5,468 nt of DNA from Alphaproteobacteria bacterium (lineage in GTDB: Bacteria; Pseudomonadota; Alphaproteobacteria; BOG-932; Roseiterribacteraceae). This document shows, piece after piece, positions 1 to 5,468 of this stretch. Position 1 is the stretch's first letter. Every line of letters starts with the position of its first letter. The stretch spans positions 1 through 5,468 of the forward strand of contig CAJCJC010000226.1 in assembly GCA_903970575.1 (NCBI GenBank). The letters run 5' to 3'. The translations under genes were made by a program, and so were the position numbers. The notes under the pieces were generated by a model. It did no database searches. It saw only the letters and a list, made by a program, of their open reading frames with translations, and was not told the origin of the DNA.

Positions 1-51
1 GTGCGGCGCGCGACCCTTTCCGATCTTCTGAAGGGCAACTCGGCCTTGTCG
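1..51 (+). pseudogene. Fragment of a higA-type antitoxin gene (HTH core), left copy
   Basis: Read from base 1 in frame, this encodes VRRATLSDLLKGNSALS, the recognition-helix part of a HigA/XRE-type antitoxin. It matches bases 2080-2130 at 49 of 51 positions; the first 39 bases are identical and the two differences are at 40-41. After base 51 the similarity stops and sequence of an IS5-type transposase gene, on the opposite strand, begins. The N-terminal part would lie left of the window, so I cannot tell whether this copy is intact upstream. No antitoxin C-terminus follows, so the copy is broken on its right side. The repeat is directly seen; the HigA assignment comes from the family's typical sequence. 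Confidence 0.7.
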
Positions 52-251
52 TCGCCGAACCGCTCCGGCAGGTCCCGCCCCGGAATGCCGGCACGATACC
101 GGTAAAGCACGGCTTCCAAAAAAAGCCGGTTATCCCGCGCCGTCACCCGGACATAACCTTCACGGCCCGGCAAAATATCCTTAATCCTGTCCCATTGATC
201 GTCCCGAAGCCATAAAGGCGCTGTCAGCTCCCGAATCAGCCGACCTTCCAT
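51..251 (-). pseudogene. N-terminal fragment of an IS5-family (IS427-type) transposase
   Basis: From an ATG at 251 the minus strand encodes about 67 residues typical of the first ORF of IS427-group IS5 elements (DUF4096-type N-terminus). Landmarks are LWLRDDQWDRIKDILPGREG, then ARDNRLFLEAVLYRYRAGIP and RDLPERFGD. This region binds DNA and precedes the DDE catalytic domain, which is absent. Transposase similarity ends at about base 51, where a higA fragment in the opposite orientation takes over, so the reading frame continues into unrelated sequence. The usual GIPW is GIPG here, a sign of decay. No activity is expected. The family assignment rests on motif recognition and is fairly firm; the exact IS name is unknown. 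Confidence 0.82.
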
Positions 252-340
252 GAATCGCGCATCCCGCGCCTTGGGAATCGCAAGACTGGTCCAAAACCAA
301 CAAAAACCATATCGTCCTTCATAATTGAGGACACGCCCTA
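51..340 (-). mobile_element. Truncated IS5/IS427-type element, 5' end only
   Basis: The outer end is read on the minus strand from about 338 inward as GGGCGTGTCCTCAATTATGA, resembling the terminal repeats of IS427-group elements. It is flanked by CTAG (338-341), compatible with the TA-containing targets of this group. About 87 bases separate the terminus from the transposase start at 251. The inner part is lost at about 51, and I found no matching terminal repeat elsewhere in the window, so the element is a remnant of roughly 290 bases. The frame upstream of the ATG also stays open toward the terminus (ending YGFCWFWTSLAIPKAR before the start), which I treat as untranslated IS sequence. Confidence 0.7.
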
Positions 341-539
341 GAACAGCGCGTGACGGTCCGCGTGGGTGGAATTTTGTTAGAGAGCCGCTGAAATTAAGGT
401 GTCAGCAGATTCCCATGGAATCGCACTCCGACCTTGATTGTTTTTCCGCTACCCACCGTAATCTGCTTGCGCAGGAAAGGGACACGTTATACGTAAATCA
501 GAGAAATTGAACCCGGTTAAGAAATAGGAAAGATTAGAG
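341..539. other. Non-coding gap upstream of the PEP-CTERM gene
   Basis: About 200 bases between the IS end and the next start codon, lower in GC than metH. A plus-strand open frame crosses it (325-510) but begins inside the IS terminus and resembles no protein I know. It should hold the promoter of the downstream gene, but I see no convincing -35/-10 pair. A small near-palindromic stretch, ACGTTATACGT at 484-494, lies about 45 bases before the start and could be an operator; this is only a suggestion. Confidence 0.4.
526..532 (+). promoter_or_regulatory. Ribosome binding site of the PEP-CTERM gene
   Basis: AGGAAAG lies 7 bases before the ATG at 540. It fits a Shine-Dalgarno site at normal spacing and supports this start, which also opens directly into a clear signal peptide. 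Confidence 0.65.
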
Positions 540-1310
540 ATGAATAAGTCCCTTGCTGCTTTAATGATTGCAAGTGCTATTTGCGGCGGCGCCCCCATTG
601 CGCGCGCTGATTTCATCGAAGTCGATATCAGTTCCTATTTGAACGGTAACGTTTTGCTAGGCGCGATCACCGATCCGGTTGGCCTGTCCTATGGCAACGC
701 CAACACCGGCATTCCCTTCGAAACCTATGCCTACGGGGCGAACGGCTATATGGGCTCCGCCTTCCTCGCGGGGACGTCCTCCCCCGGTACGTCTTCCGCC
801 CTGACGATCAATTTATCCTCGTATGACATCACGGGCGAATCATCATTCTACGCTCTTTTGAATAATTATTACGGCACGCTAGGCCAGGACGAATACAACG
901 TGGTTCTAACCTTTTCCGGCGGCGGCTCCGTCACGTACGAGTCGATCGGCGGCGTCGATACACGCGACTACAACCAAAACACGGTTAACACCATCTCCGA
1001 CACCACGACTACCTGGTTCAATAACGGCCAAGGCCAACGTCTCGACGTGCGTGAATTCTTGATTCCGACGCAGTATCAGTCCTCACAGCTCTTAAGCATC
1101 GCCATCGATCAGCTTGATTCCAATGACCCAGCCTTTCTCTCCGGCCTTACCTTCAGCACCGGAGTTCCGGCCTCCTTTGTGTCCGAACCGTCCTCGTTCG
1201 CGCTCTTTGGCGTCGGAGTTCTTAGCGTCTGCCTAGTACAATTCCAGCGCCGCAGAGGGGCGAAGCAGGGTCAAAGCGCAACCCGAATGAACTGCCGGGC
1301 GACCGCGTAA
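540..1310 (+). CDS. Exported protein with PEP-CTERM-like sorting tail
   Basis: A 256-residue protein of unknown function, probably secreted. Residues 1-23 are a signal peptide: K3, a hydrophobic core, and an ARA cleavage site before D24. Residues 24 to about 210 are rich in Ser, Thr, Gly, Asn and Tyr, contain no cysteine, and look like a beta-rich extracellular domain; recognisable stretches are SSFYALLNNYYGT, GGVDTRDYNQN and WFNNGQGQRLDVREF. The C-terminus has the three-part sorting layout: SEPSS at 215-219 (normally PEP), a hydrophobic segment at about 220-233, and RRR at 237-239. In this family such a tail is processed by an exosortase, linking the protein to exopolysaccharide or biofilm export. 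Two things are odd: SEP instead of PEP, and about 17 residues after the arginines where most members stop. No exosortase gene is in view. Downstream genes are convergent, so it appears monocistronic. Confidence 0.85.
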   Translation: MNKSLAALMIASAICGGAPIARADFIEVDISSYLNGNVLLGAITDPVGLSYGNANTGIPFETYAYGANGYMGSAFLAGTSSPGTSSALTINLSSYDITGESSFYALLNNYYGTLGQDEYNVVLTFSGGGSVTYESIGGVDTRDYNQNTVNTISDTTTTWFNNGQGQRLDVREFLIPTQYQSSQLLSIAIDQLDSNDPAFLSGLTFSTGVPASFVSEPSSFALFGVGVLSVCLVQFQRRRGAKQGQSATRMNCRATA

Positions 1311-1377
1311 CTTGGACGCGCGGGGCGACACTTAATTCTCATTCAAGGATGCCCATCAAAGGGCCTTCGATCCGAGC

Positions 1378-1396
1378 CATCCCCACACGAGGGATG
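1378..1396. repeat. Small inverted repeat between convergent genes
   Basis: CATCCC and GGGATG form a 6-bp stem around a 7-base loop. It lies between the PEP-CTERM gene (ending at 1310, plus strand) and the end of the minus-strand toxin pseudogene (1417). It could act as a weak bidirectional terminator, but there is no T-tract on either side, so the role is unproven. Confidence 0.25.
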
Positions 1397-1416
1397 CGAT
1401 CCAGGCATTCTTGATA

Positions 1417-1685
1417 TCAGAAACGTGCCGGAATGTCCGCCTCGTCGTAGAAGACCGCCGAGATAACCGGATTACATAGACCCACTACGTGCCGTGCTGC
1501 TTCAATTCCGGGTAAGGCCGTGGCGCATCGTACGTTGTGGCGTTACCGGCGCCGATAGCCGTCGATGCCTCGGTAAATTTCTGAAAAAGGCGGCGAACCG
1601 CCTCGGGCCGTTTCTTCTTATCCAGATAGTGGCTGACAAGCGCGTCGACGTGACCAGCGGCGCGAATCGTATAGGGAAGGATCAA
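1417..1685 (-). pseudogene. ParE/RelE-type toxin pseudogene
   Basis: This resembles the RelE/ParE toxin family, whose members inhibit gyrase or cleave mRNA. From a TTG at 1685 it reads MILPYTIRAAGHVDALVSHY and on to APRPYPELKQHGT, then hits an in-frame TAG at 1485-1487. The family C-terminus reappears in another frame at 1417-1473 as NPVISAVFYDEADIPARF followed by TGA. The stretch between, which normally carries the W..(E/A)GRYW..Y strand, is shortened by roughly ten codons and frameshifted, so the toxin is very probably inactive. The start overlaps the antitoxin stop (TTGA), the usual coupled antitoxin-toxin layout; TTG is the only start that covers the conserved N-terminus. Seen: the split homology. 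Inferred: loss of function. A sequencing error alone would not explain the missing codons. Confidence 0.78.
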
Positions 1686-1867
1686 CGGGGAATAGCAGCG
1701 GCCAAGTTATGGTCATCGCGGTTCTGTTCGGCCTCGAACCGCTCAAGAGCGGCCTCAATGCGAGCATGCACTGTTTCGCCGGGCACAATCCGGCCGGCTT
1801 CGATGTCAGCCGCGCTGGCGGCGAGATCGGCCTTCATTTGCGCGATGCGATTTGCGTTTCTGTTCAT
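1682..1867 (-). CDS. Small antitoxin partner of the ParE-type toxin
   Basis: A 61-residue protein encoded directly before the toxin pseudogene, its stop overlapping the toxin start by two bases, as in parDE-like operons. It begins MNRNANRIAQMKADLAASAA and continues DIEAGRIVPGETVHARIEAALERFEAE, a charged helical sequence of the type found in antitoxins that pair with this toxin family; it would normally bind the toxin and repress the operon. I chose the ATG at 1867. An upstream in-frame start at 1939 would add 24 residues that look unlike the family. The Shine-Dalgarno sequence is weak, and the internal Met11 is an alternative start. It appears intact while the toxin is broken, the survivable direction of decay. 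The precise antitoxin family is uncertain. Confidence 0.62.
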   Translation of the reverse strand: MNRNANRIAQMKADLAASAADIEAGRIVPGETVHARIEAALERFEAEQNRDDHNLAAAIPR

Positions 1868-1925
1868 CTTGCAACTATGGCGCCCCCGGTCAGAAAAGCA
1901 AAGGAATGCTAAGACGGATCGGGGG

Positions 1926-1964
1926 GTAGAAATCCGCAACCTGGATTTGGAGGACTGCCACTGA
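1926..1964 (+). pseudogene. Possible higB toxin C-terminal remnant
   Basis: The frame ending at the TGA 1962-1964 reads GVEIRNLDLEDCH, resembling the (V/I)xxxDYH ending of HigB toxins. It overlaps the higA start by one base (TGATG), matching the usual higB-higA order. Nothing upstream on this strand resembles the rest of HigB; that stretch is occupied by the opposite-strand antitoxin gene. If real, only about 13 codons survive. This rests on a short match and on context. Confidence 0.35.
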
Positions 1965-2197
1965 TGGGTGAGGAACCCAGCAAGATTGGGCTAAGCCCGC
2001 CGCACCCGGCGCGTTTATGCGCGATGAGATTTTGGATGAGCTGCACCTGATGGTTGGCGATGCGGCCGAGGCGCTGGGGGTGCGGCGCGCGACCCTTTCC
2101 GATCTTCTGAAGGGCAACCAGGCCTTGTCGCCGGAGATGGCGCTGCGGCGAGATTGAGGTCGAGCGATATCGTCCCCCTGCCCCTGCCATTGGATAA
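1964..2197 (+). pseudogene. higA: higA-type antitoxin pseudogene, right copy
   Basis: HigA antitoxins are small helix-turn-helix proteins that neutralise HigB and repress higBA. Three blocks in three frames rebuild a family member of about 100 residues. Block 1 (1964-2008) is MGEEPSKIGLSPPHP. Block 2 (about 2014-2146) starts FMRDEILDELHL, then the HTH core DAAEALGVRRATLSDLLKG, then ALSPEMALR. Block 3 (2147-2194) is GEIEVERYRPPAPAIG, followed by TAA. The first break is a one-base loss near 2006-2013 in what should be HPG-(A/E)-F. The second is an internal deletion of roughly 25-30 residues plus a frame change near 2146; without it block 2 meets TGA at 2155-2157. The HTH may still be translated from the ATG at 2017 (46 residues), but a working antitoxin is unlikely. 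Bases 2080-2130 are repeated at 1-51. Confidence 0.75.
2080..2130 (+). repeat. Direct repeat, second copy (first copy at 1-51)
   Basis: 49 of 51 bases match window positions 1-51, in the same orientation at an offset of 2079. The first 39 bases are identical, and similarity stops at 2131 (position 52 in the other copy). It covers the HTH recognition region of the higA pseudogene. Confidence 0.9.
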
Positions 2198-2374
2198 GGG
2201 GCGTACGAAAGGGCGCCGTTCTCTTTATGGAGGACGATCGACGACGGAATTGGCGGCGGCCTGGAAACGGGCCGATCACGGTCTTGGCGACGGTGACCGT
2301 ACGGTGTTTTCGGGTGGTTAATTGGGTCTCTGGATGTTCTTCGGAGGGGGATAATGGCGCCCACCGCCGCCCGT

Positions 2375-2457
2375 CCTGCCGGAAGATATTGAATAAAATC
2401 AATGGGCTATGGCGTGTTTCACGTGAAACACAACACGAACCTTATATTACCGGCAGG
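2375..2457. repeat. Inverted repeat flanking parS
   Basis: CCTGCCGG at 2375-2382 is matched by CCGGCAGG at 2450-2457. The pairing extends imperfectly inward (AAGATAT against ATATTA) to about 14 bases per arm. The midpoint (2416) is within 7 bases of the parS centre (2422/2423). A shorter repeat, ATTGA-N6-TCAAT at 2388-2403, lies in the left half. Confidence 0.6.
2415..2430. promoter_or_regulatory. parS: parS, ParB-binding centromere-like site
   Basis: TGTTTCACGTGAAACA is an exact match to the classic 16-bp parS consensus conserved across bacterial chromosomes. The palindrome extends by one base on each side to 18 bp (2414-2431), without mismatch. ParB loads here as a CTP-dependent clamp, spreads along the DNA and, with ParA and SMC, organises and segregates the origin region. 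A perfect site in a non-coding stretch is very unlikely by chance. Open frames crossing it give the peptides FHVKH or VSRET, which arise from parS itself and are not evidence for a gene. No parA, parB, gidA or gidB sequence is visible here, so distance to the origin cannot be judged. Confidence 0.93.
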
Positions 2458-2500
2458 CGCCCGGAGCATCGTTCCATCGGTTAGACTCGCGATTAACGGG

Positions 2501-2545
2501 AACATCACCCCCACCCAACCCTCCCCATTGAGGGGGGAGGGCTTT
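2501..2545. repeat. C-rich/G-rich hairpin behind metH
   Basis: ACATCACCCCCACCCAACC leads into CCCTCCCC (2519-2526), a 7-base loop, and GGGGAGGG (2534-2541): an 8-bp perfect GC-rich stem. Its layout (C-runs, then a C/G hairpin) matches a repeat type scattered between genes in many alphaproteobacterial genomes. It begins 18 bases past the metH stop, so the metH transcript would form the hairpin. There is no following T-run on the minus strand, so it is not a canonical intrinsic terminator, though it may still help end or stabilise the transcript. Confidence 0.6.
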
Positions 2546-2559
2546 AAGCCTGAATTCAA

Positions 2560-5468
2560 TCACACGCTGAAATACTTGGCCTTGGGGTGGTGGACCACGA
2601 GGGCCGAGGTGGATTGTTCGGGATGGATCTGGAACTCGTCCGAGAGGGATACGCCGAGGCGGTCCGCGTCCAGCAGCCTGAAAATGGGGACCTGATCCTC
2701 GAGTCTCGGGCAGGCGGGGTAGCCGAAGGAGTAGCGGCTGCCGTGATAGCCCTGCCCTAGCAGCGCCTCCATGTCGCGCGCGTCTTCCTCCGCGAAGCCG
2801 AGTTCGGAGCGCATGCGCTTGTGCACGAACTCGGCCATCGCCTCGGCCATTTCGACGCCCAGGCCGTGGAGATAAAGATAATCCTGGTAGCGGTTTTCCT
2901 CGAACCATTCGCGGGCCACGTCGCTGACCTTGGTCCCCATCGTCACGATCTGAAAGCCGACGACGTCGCGTTCGCCGGAATCCACGTCGCGGAAATAATC
3001 GGCGATGCATTCGCCGTCCGCCCGGGCCTGACGCGGCAGGGTGAAACGGGTGAGTTCGGTTGAGCCATCCTCGGCGAAGACGATCAGATCGTCCCCCTCA
3101 CCGGCGGCCTTCCAATAGCCATAGGCGGCCTGGGGCTGAAGAATGGCCTGCTGATCGCAGATATCGAGCATGCGGCGCATGACGGGGCGCAGTTCCTGCC
3201 GCGCCCAGGCCAGGAAATCCTCCAGGCTGCGGCCGGCCTTGCGAAAGCCCCACTGGAACTGGAAGAGCGAGCGCTCATTGACATAGGGCACCAGCGCCTT
3301 GGGGTTAACGTGCTCGATCAGCCGGGCGCCCCAAAAGGGCGGCGTGGGAACGGGAACGCCCTGGGCCAGCGCATGCCGGCGCTTGCGGGCGTATTCGAGG
3401 TCCACGGGCGGGGCGGCGTCGGTCGCCTCGCCCAGCTTGCGCTTGCGGTTGGTGGGTTTGCCCTCGCGGCGTTTCTGGATGGCGGCCAAGTAATCGTCGA
3501 AGCCGTTGGTCTTGACCTTATCCATCAGGGTCAGGCCATCGAAGGCGTCGCGGGCATAGGCGACACGGCCGCTGCCGTAGGATTCGACGCAATCCTCCTC
3601 CACGTAATTCCGGGTGAGCGCGGCGCCGCCCAGCAGGATCGGGATATCGACGCCCTCGCGCGTTAGTTCCTGAAGGTTTTCGCGCATCACGACGGTCGAT
3701 TTGACCAGCAGTCCGGACATGCCGATGGCGTCGGCCTTATGCTCGCGCGCCGCCGCCAGGATATTGGCGAGCGGCTGCTTGATGCCGAGATTGATGACGC
3801 GATAGCCATTATTGGTCAGGATGATGTCGACCAGATTCTTGCCGATGTCATGGACGTCGCCCTTGACCGTGGCCAGCACGATCGTGCCCTTTTCCTGCCC
3901 CTCGACGCGCTCCATCAACGGTTCCAGATAGGCGACCGAGGCCTTCATCGTCTCTGCGGATTGGAGCACGAAGGGTAGCTGCATCTTGCCGGCGCCGAAC
4001 AGCTCGCCCACCACCTTCATGCCGTCCAGCAGGATTTCGTTGATGATTTCCAGCGGCTTATGAGTCTTGAGCGCGTCGGCCAAATCTTCGTCGAGCCCCT
4101 TGCGGTCGCCCTCGACGATGCGCAGCTTGAGGCGGCCCTCGACCGTTTCGGGCCGGGCCGCCTTGACGGTTTCCGCCGCCTTGCGGTCGGCGAAGAGGGC
4201 CAGAAGCTCCTGCAACGGGTCGTAACCCTCGCGCCGGCGGTCGAAGATGAGGTCCTCGACGACCTTTATCTCGTGTTCGGGGATGAGATGCAGCGGCGCG
4301 ATCTTGGAGACGTGGACGATGGCCCCGGTCATGCCGGCCTTGACCGCGTGGTCGAGGAAGACTGAGTTCAGCACGTGCCGGGCGGCGGGGTTGAGGCCGA
4401 AGGAGATGTTGGACAGGCCGAGGATGATCTGCACGTCGGGATAGGCGTCATGGATCAGCTTGATGCCCTCCAGCGTCTCCTGCCCCAGCTTGCGGTCATC
4501 CTCGTTGCCGGTGGCGATGGTGAAGGTCAGCGGGTCGATCAGCAGATCGGATTGTGGCAGGCCGTGCTTGTCGCAGGCGAATTCGATCAGGCGGCGGGCG
4601 ATGGCGAGCTTATGCTCGGCTGTCTTGGCCATGCCTTGCTCGTCGATGGTGAGGGCGATGACGGCGCAGCCGAATTTCTTAGCGAGAACAAGCCTATCAG
4701 CGGCGTGCTTTTCGCCATCCTCGAAGTTGATCGAGTTGATGATGGGCTTGCCGCCATAGAGCTTGAGGGCGGATTCCAGCACCGGCGTCTCGGTCGAATC
4801 GATGACCAGCGGGGCGGTGACGGCGCCGGTCAGCCGGGTGACGACGGCGTCCATTTCCGCCATCTCGTCACGCCCGACGAAGGCGGTGCAGACATCGAGC
4901 GCGTTCGACCCTTCCTTAATCTGGGTGCGGCCCATCTCGACGCAGCCGTCCCAGTCATGCGCCTCCTGCAGCTGCCGCCATTTCTTGCTGCCATTGGCGT
5001 TGCAGCGTTCGCCGATCGAGAAATAGGAATTCTCTTGGCGGAGCGCGGTCTGCCCATACAGCGACGCGACGGACGGAACCCAGAGGGGGTTGCGCTTGAC
5101 GGGCTCGGGCCGGAGCTTGTTGCCGGCCAAACGGCGCAGCACCCGATCGAGCGCGTTGATATGGGCGGGGGTGGTGCCGCAGCAGCCGCCGACGAGATTG
5201 ACCCCATCCTCCGCGATAAAGCGCTCCAGCCACATCGCCATTTCATCGGGCGAAAGGGGATATTTGGTCTGCCCGTCGACCAGTTCGGGCAGGCCGGCGT
5301 TGGGCTGCACCGAGATCAAACCCTCCCAGTTCTGGGAGAGGAACTTCACATGCTCGGACATTTCCTGCGGGCCGGTGGCGCAGTTAAGGCCCATCAGCGG
5401 CGCGTCGAGCGCGTCGATCACTGTGGCGGCCGCCGCGATGTCGGGGCCGACCAGCAGAGTTCCGGTGG
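2560..5468 (-). CDS. metH: Methionine synthase, cobalamin-dependent (5' end outside window)
   Basis: MetH transfers a methyl group from 5-methyltetrahydrofolate through cobalamin to homocysteine, making methionine in the cytosol. The frame is open to the right edge; residues before V5421 read TGTLLVGPDIAAAAT, so the GTG at 5421 is internal. Numbered from it: homocysteine-domain zinc ligands C14 (GLNCATG) and C80-C81 (GGCCGTTP); pterin-binding domain about 133-390, with GERCNANGSKKW (138-149), DPLTFTIATGNEDD and LGLSNISFGL; helical cobalamin cap about 395-505; cobalamin domain with DVHDIGKN (522-529, axial His524), SGLLVKS (569-575) and GGAA (598-601); reactivation domain about 690-953, with S-adenosylmethionine motif RYSFGYPACP (896-905). 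About 968 residues are in view. The family averages about 1,200-1,250, so roughly 250 are missing. All domains are fused here, unlike alphaproteobacteria where the homocysteine domain is a separate gene. All key residues are present, so it should be active. Confidence 0.98.
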   Translation of the reverse strand, partial: TGTLLVGPDIAAAATVIDALDAPLMGLNCATGPQEMSEHVKFLSQNWEGLISVQPNAGLPELVDGQTKYPLSPDEMAMWLERFIAEDGVNLVGGCCGTTPAHINALDRVLRRLAGNKLRPEPVKRNPLWVPSVASLYGQTALRQENSYFSIGERCNANGSKKWRQLQEAHDWDGCVEMGRTQIKEGSNALDVCTAFVGRDEMAEMDAVVTRLTGAVTAPLVIDSTETPVLESALKLYGGKPIINSINFEDGEKHAADRLVLAKKFGCAVIALTIDEQGMAKTAEHKLAIARRLIEFACDKHGLPQSDLLIDPLTFTIATGNEDDRKLGQETLEGIKLIHDAYPDVQIILGLSNISFGLNPAARHVLNSVFLDHAVKAGMTGAIVHVSKIAPLHLIPEHEIKVVEDLIFDRRREGYDPLQELLALFADRKAAETVKAARPETVEGRLKLRIVEGDRKGLDEDLADALKTHKPLEIINEILLDGMKVVGELFGAGKMQLPFVLQSAETMKASVAYLEPLMERVEGQEKGTIVLATVKGDVHDIGKNLVDIILTNNGYRVINLGIKQPLANILAAAREHKADAIGMSGLLVKSTVVMRENLQELTREGVDIPILLGGAALTRNYVEEDCVESYGSGRVAYARDAFDGLTLMDKVKTNGFDDYLAAIQKRREGKPTNRKRKLGEATDAAPPVDLEYARKRRHALAQGVPVPTPPFWGARLIEHVNPKALVPYVNERSLFQFQWGFRKAGRSLEDFLAWARQELRPVMRRMLDICDQQAILQPQAAYGYWKAAGEGDDLIVFAEDGSTELTRFTLPRQARADGECIADYFRDVDSGERDVVGFQIVTMGTKVSDVAREWFEENRYQDYLYLHGLGVEMAEAMAEFVHKRMRSELGFAEEDARDMEALLGQGYHGSRYSFGYPACPRLEDQVPIFRLLDADRLGVSLSDEFQIHPEQSTSALVVHHPKAKYFSV

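Larger units (their letters stand above)
2198..2559. other. Intergenic region between higA remnant and metH
   Basis: About 360 bases without a gene I can support. A plus-strand frame stays open to a TAA at 2319-2321 (ending RTVFSGG), but it has no start with a ribosome site and no family I recognise. Bases 2344-2392 hold a strong purine-rich ribosome site and a 12-codon frame. From 2375 on come the inverted repeat around parS, parS itself and the hairpin behind metH, listed separately. Confidence 0.5.

Noticed and set aside
434..462. TTGATT, 17 bases, CGTAAT as a promoter for the PEP-CTERM gene
   Set aside because: Only 4 of 6 matches in each box and nothing else supports it; such pairs occur often by chance.
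2040..2321. Plus-strand frame ending RTVFSGG before the TAA at 2319-2321 as a gene tail
   Set aside because: Its upstream part overlaps higA in another frame, there is no start with a ribosome site, and I recognise no family.
1890..2402. Long minus-strand open frames opposite the higA remnant
   Set aside because: They are Arg/Pro/Ser-rich shadow frames of GC-rich DNA, without a ribosome site or recognisable domain; the plus strand carries clear HigA blocks.
2402..2695. Plus-strand open frame starting MGYGVFHVKH across parS into the metH end
   Set aside because: The FHVKH peptide is simply translated parS; the rest is antisense to metH and matches no family.
2447..3010. Arg-rich minus-strand frame overlapping the metH C-terminus
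   Set aside because: It is an out-of-frame reading of metH with extreme Arg/Pro/Gly content.
5374..5421. GTG at 5421 as the true start of metH
   Set aside because: The frame continues upstream to the window edge with conserved homocysteine-domain sequence (TGTLLVGPDIAAA), so the start lies outside.

Overview
The window looks like chromosomal DNA from a GC-rich alphaproteobacterium. This rests on the style of the MetH protein, an exact ParB-binding parS palindrome, the alphaproteobacterial look of the toxin-antitoxin remnants and of an IS5/IS427-type transposase piece, and a C-rich/G-rich intergenic hairpin of a type common in that class. I cannot assign a genus.

The right half (2560 to the window end, minus strand) is one large gene: cobalamin-dependent methionine synthase MetH. 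Its start lies beyond the right edge. The visible part runs from the last strand of the homocysteine domain through the folate, cobalamin and reactivation domains to the natural stop.

The left 2.2 kb is accessory DNA with much decay. From left to right it holds: (i) a 51-base piece of a higA-type antitoxin gene; (ii) a truncated 5' end of an IS5/IS427-type element; (iii) an intact gene for an exported protein with a PEP-CTERM-like sorting tail; (iv) a minus-strand ParE-type toxin pseudogene behind its apparently intact antitoxin gene; (v) on the plus strand, a possible tail of higB and a higA pseudogene broken by one frameshift and one internal deletion. The higA piece at position 1 is a near-perfect direct repeat of part of this second higA, so about 2.08 kb, including the PEP-CTERM gene, is bracketed by higA sequence.

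Between the remnants and metH (2198-2559) there is no convincing gene. This gap holds a perfect 18-bp palindrome containing the canonical 16-bp parS site, a looser inverted repeat around it, and a C-rich/G-rich hairpin just after the metH stop. The parS site hints that the locus lies in the origin-proximal segregation domain, or is an outlying parS.

The genes do not form one pathway. MetH is housekeeping metabolism, parS is chromosome architecture, and the left part looks like an insertion and decay zone. I see no strong evidence for an undescribed multi-gene system. The points most worth a second look are the parS context, the duplicated higA fragment and the unusual sorting tail of the exported protein.
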